The translations under genes were made by a program, and so were the position numbers. From the NCBI GenBank assembly GCA_049608925.1, contig JBMYXZ010000039.1, forward strand, positions 1-12,835: a stretch of DNA of 12,835 bases. Direction: 5' to 3'. This stretch comes from JBMYXZ01 sp049608925. Its GTDB lineage: Bacteria; Pseudomonadota; Alphaproteobacteria; JAGOMX01. Position 1 is the first letter of the stretch, and the number at the start of each line of letters is the position of its first letter. Below, piece after piece: positions 5,452 to 12,770 of the stretch. Under the pieces are notes generated by a model that saw only the letters and a list, made by a program, of their open reading frames with translations, was not told the origin of the DNA and ran no database searches.

Positions 5452-7161
5452 ATGCTGCATAGAGTCATTGCAACTTTCCTGGTACTTTCTTTTTCCCCCG
5501 ACCTTCTTGCGTCCAGCGAAGAGGAAAAAGAGTCTTCTATGGAGACTCAATGGAAAAAGGCCTCTGTAACACTGAAGGACCAGCAAATTACCCCAAAAGC
5601 TGAGAAGGAAAAACGACGTGTATCGTTTAAGCCGCTGAAGCGCGAGATTAGTGTCCGGGCTCAAACCCCACGGAGTACTCTTAGTGAGAAAATTGGCAAG
5701 ATGTTAACCCCTAGAAGATCTCGTTCATCAAGCGCTATTGCACAATCCAGAACTACCGTTCTGAGAAAAAACGCGCATCCTAGAACGGGATCACCCCGAA
5801 GAAATGTTTCTTGGGAGCTGGTAAACGGGCCACACCAAAGAAGAACGGCATCTTCCCATTCCATGCGTGATATTGCTTCTCATGAAAAGCTTATTCTTAT
5901 TAGACACGTTGTATCTTCGCCTAGCAGGTTAGAAAAAGGGAAAGAAGAAGATAACGGATCGGAAGAGCAAGAATATATTTTATATAAGGAGATGCCCATC
6001 AAGAGGCGCAAAAAGATATTTGTGCTGTCCATTGACGGGGGCGGCATCAGAGGAATTATTCCTGCACATTTTCTGGTACAATTGGAAAAAGCTTTGGACC
6101 TGCCGGTCAGCCATATTTTTGATGTGATTGCCGGAACGTCAACAGGCGGAATTATTGCTTGCGGTTTGGGGGTCCCAAAGAAAACAGGATCTAAAGAACC
6201 GCGATATAGTGCAGAAGATATCTTAAATTTATACCTGCAGAATGCTGAAAGAATATTCAAGCGTACCGGCAAGCTTACCGGCGTGAAGTACAAAAACACC
6301 ACCTTAAAGGCAGTTTTGTCTGAATATTTTGAAGACACAAAAGTCTCTGAGGCCATAGTCCCAACATTAGTGCCTACATGGGCTTTGGATAGAGGCAGAC
6401 CCTATTATTTCCTAAGCCACCATCCCCAGCAAATTACCAAGTTTGCTCAGGATGACAATGATTTCTATATGCGTGATGCAACACAGGCAACTGGTGCGGC
6501 TCCAACATATTTTAAACCCGCTGTCATTGAAGCCCTTGGCCAAGACGGAGAACCTAATGGCAAAACTTTTTCTTGTATAGATGGGGGCGTTTTTGCAAAC
6601 AACCCTGCATTAAAGGCAGTTATCTATGCCATGGCTTTGCATCCGGATTGCCGACCAGAAGATATCATTGTTGTGTCCTTGGGTACTGGCAAAAAGAATA
6701 TATCCATTAATCCTGATAGGGCAAAAAATTGGGGTCTTTTAGGCTGGGCCAAGCCCATCATGCCAGTGTTTTTAAACGCTCAAAGTCAAGCAGACAACCG
6801 CGATCTTAGCCTGCTGTCTGGAGAAAACTTATTCAGGTTCCAAAGCGCCCTCTCCAAAGCTGATCCTGCCCTTGATGCAATTGGCAGAAATGGCAGAAAT
6901 CTTAAAAACTTGCGCCATGATGCTGAACAAATGATGATCGAAAATAAGTCTCAATTTAAAAGGTTGATTGAAATTGTAACGCACGAAATGAATTACAGAA
7001 TTGAGGAAGCCTCTTATGACTCATCTGAAAATCTTCCAGAGGATAATGACAACTCTGGTTGGTGTGCCCGCGGATTTTTAAAGCTTGGCAGCTCGTCAGA
7101 TATGATGCCTGCAGTTAAAAAAGAGACCCATACAGCAGATAGATTTCAGGAGCTCAATTAG
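5452..7161 (+). CDS. Patatin-like phospholipase with signal peptide and basic N-terminal extension
   Basis: A 569-residue protein. Residues 187-512 are a patatin (iPLA2-like) acyl hydrolase domain with the oxyanion motif DGGGIRG (195-201), the nucleophile elbow GTSTG (228-232, Ser230) and the catalytic Asp377 in DGGVFANNP, so the Ser-Asp dyad is intact. Such enzymes release fatty acids from phospholipids or other acyl lipids. Residues 1-20 look like a Sec signal peptide (hydrophobic core, LLA then SS), implying export. Residues 35-165 are a Lys/Arg/Ser-rich, probably disordered extension with repeated S/T-P-R/K motifs (47, 72, 86, 114), then an acidic patch (161-173) and a KRRKK run (184-188). 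The C-terminal 50 residues are polar with no recognised domain. TGA at 5446-5448 closes the frame upstream. The first ATG lacks a clear Shine-Dalgarno; an internal ATG (5539) would remove the signal. A role as a secreted or host-directed lipase is inference. Confidence 0.9.
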   Translation: MLHRVIATFLVLSFSPDLLASSEEEKESSMETQWKKASVTLKDQQITPKAEKEKRRVSFKPLKREISVRAQTPRSTLSEKIGKMLTPRRSRSSSAIAQSRTTVLRKNAHPRTGSPRRNVSWELVNGPHQRRTASSHSMRDIASHEKLILIRHVVSSPSRLEKGKEEDNGSEEQEYILYKEMPIKRRKKIFVLSIDGGGIRGIIPAHFLVQLEKALDLPVSHIFDVIAGTSTGGIIACGLGVPKKTGSKEPRYSAEDILNLYLQNAERIFKRTGKLTGVKYKNTTLKAVLSEYFEDTKVSEAIVPTLVPTWALDRGRPYYFLSHHPQQITKFAQDDNDFYMRDATQATGAAPTYFKPAVIEALGQDGEPNGKTFSCIDGGVFANNPALKAVIYAMALHPDCRPEDIIVVSLGTGKKNISINPDRAKNWGLLGWAKPIMPVFLNAQSQADNRDLSLLSGENLFRFQSALSKADPALDAIGRNGRNLKNLRHDAEQMMIENKSQFKRLIEIVTHEMNYRIEEASYDSSENLPEDNDNSGWCARGFLKLGSSSDMMPAVKKETHTADRFQELN

Positions 7162-7192
7162 CCCTTGATTGCACCAGGAAATAGATATAAAA

Positions 7193-7232
7193 ATTGAGGG
7201 TATAATAATTCTCTATTTAAGGAGCCCTCAAT
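7193..7232. repeat. 8-bp inverted repeat enclosing the -10 box and RBS
   Basis: ATTGAGGG (7193-7200) and CCCTCAAT (7225-7232) are exact reverse complements separated by 24 bp. The enclosed 24 bp hold the TATAAT box and the AAGGAG ribosome site, and the right arm runs into the ATG. If transcription starts near 7213 the left arm is not in the RNA, so a protein-binding operator is more likely than an RNA hairpin. Confidence 0.6.
7201..7206 (+). promoter_or_regulatory. Consensus -10 box for the copper-chaperone gene
   Basis: TATAAT, a perfect sigma-70 -10 hexamer, lies 24 bp before the start codon. The -35 position (about 7178-7183, GAAATA) is poor, so the promoter may need an activator or rely on the -10. 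Transcription would begin near 7213 and leave a leader of under 20 nt containing the ribosome site AAGGAG (7219-7224). It could also serve dnaG and rpoD downstream. Confidence 0.5.
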
Positions 7233-7695
7233 GCAAAAACTGTACACATTTCTGGTTGCCGTAATTCTGATGTTGCCAGCTGTAAATGCTGAAGGAATTT
7301 CTGTTGTTAAACCCTGGATCCGTGCCAGCAACATGAAAAATTCTGCTGCTTTTATGAAGATTCACTCTGACAAAAGCACCGATGATAAGCTTGTAGCAGT
7401 TGAACTTACCGACAAAACTTTGTGTGACAGGACCGAGCTTCACACCCATATTCATGAAGGCGATGTTAAGCGCATGCGTAAGGTAGAAGCCATCCCAGTT
7501 GCACAGAACAGTGACGCGTTCCTACAGCCCGGCGGCGACCACATTATGTTCATGGATCTTAACCGCGAGATCAAGCCTGATGAAGAAATTACAATGACCT
7601 TCGTGTTTCAAAGTGGTGACCGCATTACACAAGACGTGAAAGTCAAACCTGTTTCCTACACTGGCTGCAAATGCAATAGAAAGAAAACTGCATAA
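7231..7695 (+). CDS. Periplasmic copper chaperone, PCu(A)C family
   Basis: A 154-residue PCu(A)C (DUF461) protein. Residues 1-20 are a Sec signal peptide ending in VNA, giving a periplasmic protein. The family copper motif H-x10-M-x21-H-x-M is intact: His71, Met82, His104 and Met106, within TELHTHIHEGD, RMRKVEA and PGGDHIMFM. PWIRAS near residue 28 is the usual N-terminal landmark. These proteins bind Cu(I) and help load the CuA or CuB centre of cytochrome oxidases, often with Sco proteins. Extra potential ligands are His73 and His75 and a C-terminal Cys-Lys-Cys (146-148), which is not part of the family core. AAGGAG (7219-7224) lies 6 nt before the ATG, a strong start. dnaG begins 4 bp after the stop, so the two are probably co-transcribed. 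No Sco or oxidase gene is in the window. Confidence 0.9.
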   Translation: MQKLYTFLVAVILMLPAVNAEGISVVKPWIRASNMKNSAAFMKIHSDKSTDDKLVAVELTDKTLCDRTELHTHIHEGDVKRMRKVEAIPVAQNSDAFLQPGGDHIMFMDLNREIKPDEEITMTFVFQSGDRITQDVKVKPVSYTGCKCNRKKTA

Positions 7696-7699
7696 CTGA

Positions 7700-9475
7700 A
7701 TGGCCCGTATAACCCCCGAGTTTCTAGAAGAACTGCGCTCTCGCTTCACGCTGTCCGAAGTCATTGGACAGCGTGTTGCTTTACGCCGTCAGGGGGCGGA
7801 ACACGGTGGACTGTGTCCATTCCACAAAGAAAAGTCACCCTCTTTTTCCGTAAACGATCAAAAAGGGGTGTATTATTGTTTCGGCTGCAAAGCAACCGGT
7901 GATGTGGTGCGCTACACAATGGATACACACCACCTGTCCTTCCCTGAAGCGGTTGAAGACCTCGCTCGCAAAGCTGGACTATCTTTACCCGAAAGCCATG
8001 TAGCCCCAGAAGTTGCAGCTGAGAAACGCGAGACCAAGCAGCAATTGCAGGATATCATGCTGGAAGCCTGCCGCTTTTTCCGTCAACAGCTGTTAAGTCC
8101 TGAAGGCACCCATGCCAAGGAATATGTTTTCCAGCGCGGCTTAACGGCTGAAACGGTTAATAAGTTTGGCCTGGGTTATGCCCCAAAGGGCAGCGCTTTG
8201 AAAGAACACTTTCTGGCGCAAGGGGTATCCAAAGATCAATTGATTGCTGCTGGTCTGCTTGTTGAAAAAGAAGGCTCGTCCGAGACTTATGATCGCTTTC
8301 GCGATCGCCTGATGTTCCCAATCGTCGACACACGTGGCAACGTCATTGCTTTTGGTGGTCGTATATTAGGGGACGGCAAGCCAAAATATCTGAACTCGCC
8401 TGAAACCGACATTTTTTCGAAAAGCCACAATCTTTATGGCCTTTATCAAGCCAAAGAAGATCTGCGCAAACAAACTGCTAAAGGCATATTGGTTGAAGGG
8501 TACATGGATGTGATTGCCCTGTATCAAGCTGGGTATCGCGGAGCAGTTGCGCCCTTGGGGACAGCCCTGACCCCCTCGCAGATACAACTGCTATGGCGCT
8601 ACACGCCGGAGCCCATCATGTGCTTTGATGGCGACACCGCCGGCCAGACAGCCAGTTTCCGTGCTGCAGAGCGTGTCCTGCCAATTTTAAGACCGGGATT
8701 TTCTATCAACACTGCCTTGCTGCCTAAGGGAGAAGATCCCGATACGATGGTGCGATCCGGTGATACCACCGACTTTGAGAAATTGTTAAGTACCGCCCGC
8801 CCCTTGCAGGATATTTTGTGGGAAAAGGATGTTCTAAGCCAACCCATGAAAACCCCTGAGCAAAAAGCATTGGTAAGGCGCACTTTAATGGCGCAAGTGA
8901 AATTGATTGAAGATCCCTCGGTGCGGTTTTTGTATCAGCAAGAATTTGACCAGCGCTTTTTTCACCTATTTCGCAAGAATAAAGGGAAATCTGACACTTC
9001 CGCAGTTGGTGTGGGTATCCATACCCACATGAACAAACGAAAAGCCCAGATATATCTGTTGTTTGCAACATTAATTAATAATCCTCAGTTGATTGACAGC
9101 TGTGGGGAAGCTTTTACAGACATCGATTTGAATGATGAAAAGCTTGATATGGTGCGTGATTGTATTATATCTGAATTTATTTCGACTCCAGGCCTTGACA
9201 GCGAGGCATTGAGACACCACATCATTAAACAAGGAATGAATGATATTCTTTCTGAAATCCTGGACGAGGGTATCCTTGTGCATGGGTCGTTTGCACGCCC
9301 CAGCATGGATTTGGCAAAAGCCGAGCAAGGCTGGCAAGAAGTATGGCAAAATGTCATTGGTCAAAAAGCCTTAAACCAGGACCTAGAGCAGATGAGAGCG
9401 AACTTAAGCGCAGACCTAACACCCGAGGCATGGAACAAGTTTCAGCAACTGAAAACCCATGTCTTGAGAAAATAA
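7700..9475 (+). CDS. dnaG: DNA primase
   Basis: A 591-residue DnaG, normal size. It makes RNA primers at the replication fork and works with the replicative helicase DnaB. The N-terminal zinc-binding domain has Cys39, His42, Cys60 and Cys63 (LCPFH and YYCFGC). The core includes DRFRDRLMFPIVD (198-210) and AFGGRIL (217-223). The Toprim domain has Glu266 in VEGYMD and Asp310/Asp312 in FDGDTAG, the metal-binding acidic residues. The C-terminal helicase-binding part (about 430-591) is divergent, as is usual. It starts 4 bp after the copper-chaperone stop with only a weak Shine-Dalgarno (AGAAAG, 7678-7683), so translation may depend partly on coupling. rpoD follows after 60 bp; the dnaG-rpoD order without rpsU is common in Alphaproteobacteria. 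Confidence 0.97.
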   Translation: MARITPEFLEELRSRFTLSEVIGQRVALRRQGAEHGGLCPFHKEKSPSFSVNDQKGVYYCFGCKATGDVVRYTMDTHHLSFPEAVEDLARKAGLSLPESHVAPEVAAEKRETKQQLQDIMLEACRFFRQQLLSPEGTHAKEYVFQRGLTAETVNKFGLGYAPKGSALKEHFLAQGVSKDQLIAAGLLVEKEGSSETYDRFRDRLMFPIVDTRGNVIAFGGRILGDGKPKYLNSPETDIFSKSHNLYGLYQAKEDLRKQTAKGILVEGYMDVIALYQAGYRGAVAPLGTALTPSQIQLLWRYTPEPIMCFDGDTAGQTASFRAAERVLPILRPGFSINTALLPKGEDPDTMVRSGDTTDFEKLLSTARPLQDILWEKDVLSQPMKTPEQKALVRRTLMAQVKLIEDPSVRFLYQQEFDQRFFHLFRKNKGKSDTSAVGVGIHTHMNKRKAQIYLLFATLINNPQLIDSCGEAFTDIDLNDEKLDMVRDCIISEFISTPGLDSEALRHHIIKQGMNDILSEILDEGILVHGSFARPSMDLAKAEQGWQEVWQNVIGQKALNQDLEQMRANLSADLTPEAWNKFQQLKTHVLRK

Positions 9476-9535
9476 AGGTTTTCGATAATTGCAAGATCGT
9501 TTATAACGTATTAACCTACACATTAGGATTTTAGT
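9476..9535 (+). promoter_or_regulatory. dnaG-rpoD spacer with possible internal rpoD promoter
   Basis: The 60-bp spacer contains TTGCAA (9489-9494) followed at 17 bp by TAACCT (9512-9517), and a separate TATAAC (9502-9507) with a poor -35. Neither is convincing. An internal rpoD promoter is often found at this point in other bacteria. AGGA at 9525-9528 is the ribosome site, 7 nt before the rpoD ATG. Confidence 0.25.
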
Positions 9536-11545
9536 ATGGCAAGAAAAGCAACCGCACAGATGACAGCAAAAACTCCCACCGATACGCCCTTGGACCCCGC
9601 ATCCAACGATGTAAAGAAATCTATCCAAAAGCTGGTAAGTATTGGCAAGGAAACTGGGTACATTACCTATGATCAGCTGAACAAAGCATTACCGCAAGAG
9701 AAACTGTCTTCCGAGCAAATCGAAGATGCGATGGCAGCTCTTTCTGATATCGGTATTAATATCATCGAAAATGATGACAACACCGCGGATGCGGCTGAAG
9801 ACGATACGCCATCAGATGTGAAAACCATCGATGACGAGGCAGCTCCTGCTGCTGAAGAAGCAGGTGAAGACACTGCCGGACGCTCTGATGACCCTGTGCG
9901 TATGTACCTGAAAGAGATGGGAAGTGTTGAGCTTTTGTCTCGTGAAGGGGAAATAAAGCTTGCCAAAAGCATTGAGCAAGGACAAGAGACAATGCTTACG
10001 TCTCTGTTCGACAGCCCTCTGACATACACTAATATGATGCGCTGGTACGAACACCTGCAAGATGGCAGCCTTATGTTGCGCGATATTATTGCCCTGGATT
10101 CTCTCTTTGGCGACCAATTTCAAAGCGACGAGGAAGGTGAAGAGTCGGAATCAGAAGAGGGTGTCGAAGCAAAAGAAGAGCAACCAAAAGACGATCAGGA
10201 AGCTGCTGCTGACAATAAGTCCGAGGATGGCGAAGAAGGCTCGCAAGAAGATGGCGAGAGCGAAGACGAAGAAGATGACAGCGCCAATGCATCTCTGGCT
10301 GAAATGGAAGAAGCCCTAATGCCGCAGGTTCTTGATACGTTTGCAGCTATCGCAAAAGCTTACAAGCCTTATACACAGCTGCTGAAAAAGCACGGCGAAG
10401 CTGTAACAGCTGGCAAAGCTTTGTCAAAAGCAGACCAAACTAAGTTTGATAAGCTTAAAGCTGAACTGCCAGAGCTTGCGCGCAGCATTCGCTTGAACAA
10501 CAACCGTATTGACGAGCTGATTGACGAGCTTTACGGCCTGAACAGGCGCATTATGAACCGTGACAACACGGTTCTGCGCATTGCGACTGATCACGGCATT
10601 AAGCGTGATGACTTCCTAAAACAATACAACAAGCACGGCGATAAGCTAGGCTGGGTTAGCACTGTCAGCGATAAAGGCTGGAAAGATTTTGCTAAAAAGA
10701 AATCAGATGAGCTAACAACCGTTAACAATGAAATCGCTGAAGTTGTCGAGATGACCCAACTGCCGCTTTCTGAATTCCGCGGTATCGTGAATTCTGTTCA
10801 AAAAGGCGAGCGCGTTGCCTCTCGTGCAAAGAAAGAAATGATCGAGGCCAACTTGCGCCTTGTGATCTCGATTGCCAAAAAGTACACCAACCGTGGCCTA
10901 CAGTTCCTAGACTTGATCCAGGAAGGTAACATTGGCTTGATGAAAGCGGTTGATAAATTTGAATACAAACGCGGATATAAGTTCTCGACTTATGCAACTT
11001 GGTGGATTCGCCAGGCGATCACCCGTTCGATTGCTGACCAAGCGCGTACAATCCGTATCCCAGTTCATATGATCGAGACGATCAACAAGCTTGTGCGCAC
11101 ATCTCGCCAGATGTTGCATGAATTCGGTCGCGAGCCCACACCGGAAGAACTCGCGAAAAAGCTGAATATGCCGCTGGAAAAAGTCCGCAAAGTCTTGAAG
11201 ATCGCCAAAGAGCCGATCAGCCTAGAAACACCAATTGGTGACGAGGAAGATGGCCAGCTGGGTGACTTTATTGAAGACAAAAATGCTTTGATTCCAATCG
11301 ATGCCGCTGTTCATGCGAACCTACGTGAGACAACCACCCGCGTATTGTCTTCCCTAACGGCAAGAGAAGAGCGCGTCTTGCGCATGCGCTTTGGTATCGG
11401 CATGAACACTGACCATACTTTGGAAGAAGTTGGACAACAGTTCTCGGTCACCCGTGAGCGCATCCGTCAGATCGAAGCCAAGGCCTTGCGGAAGCTAAAG
11501 CATCCAAGCCGCTCTCGTAAGTTGCGGACGTTCTTGGATAACTAA
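9536..11545 (+). CDS. rpoD: RNA polymerase primary sigma factor (sigma-70)
   Basis: A 669-residue primary sigma factor, typical of the long alphaproteobacterial form. Region 1.1 spans about 25-80 (SIQKLVSIGKETGYITYDQL). Region 1.2 begins at DDPVRMYLKEMG (118-129). The non-conserved region (about 155-425) contains a very acidic stretch at 198-248, with 28 Asp/Glu in 51 residues. Region 2 runs 431-505 with ANLRLVISIAKKY (438-450), FLDLIQEGNIGLMKAVDKF (457-475) and the -10-reading YATWWIRQAITRSIADQ (486-502). Region 3 covers 506-580. Region 4 (598-660) ends with the -35-reading helix-turn-helix TLEEVGQQFSVTRERIRQIE (628-647). Region 1.1 plus full regions 2-4 identify the housekeeping factor rather than RpoH or RpoS. 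It is followed after 9 bp by the AFG1-like ATPase gene. Confidence 0.97.
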   Translation: MARKATAQMTAKTPTDTPLDPASNDVKKSIQKLVSIGKETGYITYDQLNKALPQEKLSSEQIEDAMAALSDIGINIIENDDNTADAAEDDTPSDVKTIDDEAAPAAEEAGEDTAGRSDDPVRMYLKEMGSVELLSREGEIKLAKSIEQGQETMLTSLFDSPLTYTNMMRWYEHLQDGSLMLRDIIALDSLFGDQFQSDEEGEESESEEGVEAKEEQPKDDQEAAADNKSEDGEEGSQEDGESEDEEDDSANASLAEMEEALMPQVLDTFAAIAKAYKPYTQLLKKHGEAVTAGKALSKADQTKFDKLKAELPELARSIRLNNNRIDELIDELYGLNRRIMNRDNTVLRIATDHGIKRDDFLKQYNKHGDKLGWVSTVSDKGWKDFAKKKSDELTTVNNEIAEVVEMTQLPLSEFRGIVNSVQKGERVASRAKKEMIEANLRLVISIAKKYTNRGLQFLDLIQEGNIGLMKAVDKFEYKRGYKFSTYATWWIRQAITRSIADQARTIRIPVHMIETINKLVRTSRQMLHEFGREPTPEELAKKLNMPLEKVRKVLKIAKEPISLETPIGDEEDGQLGDFIEDKNALIPIDAAVHANLRETTTRVLSSLTAREERVLRMRFGIGMNTDHTLEEVGQQFSVTRERIRQIEAKALRKLKHPSRSRKLRTFLDN

Positions 11546-11554
11546 GGAATTAAG

Positions 11555-12673
11555 ATGGGAGCCAGAGATATATCGATGACTCCCTCTTCTCCTCCTCAAG
11601 GACACCTTCAAGAAAAATATCTTGAACTATGCCAGAAAAAAGGCCTGACAGTTGATCCCAGGCAACAAGAAATCCTTAAGTCACTTGATACATTTAGGTT
11701 AGAGCTGCAATCTGGCAATAAAAAGCCATCCCTTTTGAAAAAGCTGCTGGGCAAAAAGCAACATCCTGATTCTTCCGCAGGTGTGTATATCTATGGCGAT
11801 GTCGGCCGCGGCAAGACTTTCTTGATGGATCTGTTCTGTGAATCGATCGACTTCATGGACAAATGGCGTGTACACTTTCACACGTTCATGCAGTATTTAC
11901 ATCAGGAACGCAAGCGCTTGCGTGACAGTGGTGTAGAACACCCCCTGCCCGTCTTGATTGACCAGATTGCTAAAAAGTCACCTTTGCTGTGCTTTGATGA
12001 ATTTCATGTAACAGATATTGCCGATGCAATGATCCTCAGCCGCCTTTTTAGATCTTTGCTAGAAAAAGGCGTTCGTGTTGTTGCCACCTCAAACTTCATG
12101 CCCAGCGGGCTGTATCCAGGTGGGCTGCACCGCGATCGTTTTGAGCCTTTCATCGAGCTGGTAGAAGAAAAGTTTGAAATCGTCAATCTTGATGGCCAAG
12201 TTGACTACAGGCAACAGCTACTAAGTGACTGCCCACGTTACTATTACCCTTTAAGTCCAAAATCCACTAATAAGATTCAAAGCTTGTTTGATGCTCTGTT
12301 GATGCAAACAAAACCCTGCGCTTACGAGCTGGAAGTAAACGGCAGGTTGCTGCATTTTGATCGCACCGGCAATGGAACAGCCTGGCTGACTTTTGACGAA
12401 GTCTGCGCCCAACCTTTAGCAGCATCCGACTATATCGCCCTATCGCAAGCTTTCAACACTATCATTTTGACACATGTCCCTGTCATGGATGAAGATCTTC
12501 ATAATGAAGCCAAGCGCTTTATAACCATGATTGACGTCCTGTATGACAGCGGCACCAATCTTATCATCGGAGCAGAAGCAGCCCCAGGAGGGCTGTATTC
12601 AGGCGAACGCCATGCTGAAATCTTTGAGCGGACGATCTCAAGATTGCAAGAAATGACAGGCGTTAAACGCTAA
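11555..12673 (+). CDS. zapE: AFG1/ZapE-family P-loop ATPase
   Basis: A 372-residue AFG1-like ATPase, normal family length. Walker A is GDVGRGKT (81-88), Walker B LLCFDEF (144-150), followed by HVTDIADAMIL; sensor-1-like ATSN is at 177-180, and LHRDRFEPFI (191-200) carries the likely arginine finger. The N-terminal YLELCQKKGLTVDPRQ and C-terminal TFDEVCAQPLAASDYIAL (383-type segment near residue 283) are also family-typical. ZapE in E. coli is a cell-division ATPase affecting Z-ring stability; mitochondrial AFG1/LACE1 acts in membrane-protein quality control. The exact role here is unknown. The start ATG at 11555 has AGGA (11545-11548) 6 nt upstream, overlapping the rpoD stop, so the gene is probably translated from the rpoD transcript. 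In many alphaproteobacteria the gene sits elsewhere (near mdh/suc), so the placement is noteworthy. Confidence 0.93.
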   Translation: MGARDISMTPSSPPQGHLQEKYLELCQKKGLTVDPRQQEILKSLDTFRLELQSGNKKPSLLKKLLGKKQHPDSSAGVYIYGDVGRGKTFLMDLFCESIDFMDKWRVHFHTFMQYLHQERKRLRDSGVEHPLPVLIDQIAKKSPLLCFDEFHVTDIADAMILSRLFRSLLEKGVRVVATSNFMPSGLYPGGLHRDRFEPFIELVEEKFEIVNLDGQVDYRQQLLSDCPRYYYPLSPKSTNKIQSLFDALLMQTKPCAYELEVNGRLLHFDRTGNGTAWLTFDEVCAQPLAASDYIALSQAFNTIILTHVPVMDEDLHNEAKRFITMIDVLYDSGTNLIIGAEAAPGGLYSGERHAEIFERTISRLQEMTGVKR

Positions 12674-12697
12674 TTCAGTATGTATATCTATCAACAC

Positions 12698-12754
12698 TTA
12701 GGCTAGATTTTGTCGTGCATAAACACTAAAATATAGCAGGGAAATTTAGCCTAA
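12698..12754. repeat. 13-bp inverted repeat downstream of zapE
   Basis: TTAGGCTAGATTT (12698-12710) and AAATTTAGCCTAA (12742-12754) pair over 13 positions with a single G-T wobble, around a 31-nt loop. There is no T run after either arm, so it is not a standard intrinsic terminator. It begins 24 bp after the zapE stop and could be a 3' stabilising stem, a poor terminator or a binding site. Confidence 0.55.
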
Positions 12755-12770
12755 TAAAACATTCAAAGAC

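Noticed and set aside
5880..6356. Minus-strand open frame of 158 codons inside the patatin gene
   Set aside because: Overlaps the catalytic domain of a well-supported gene and shows no plausible protein features.
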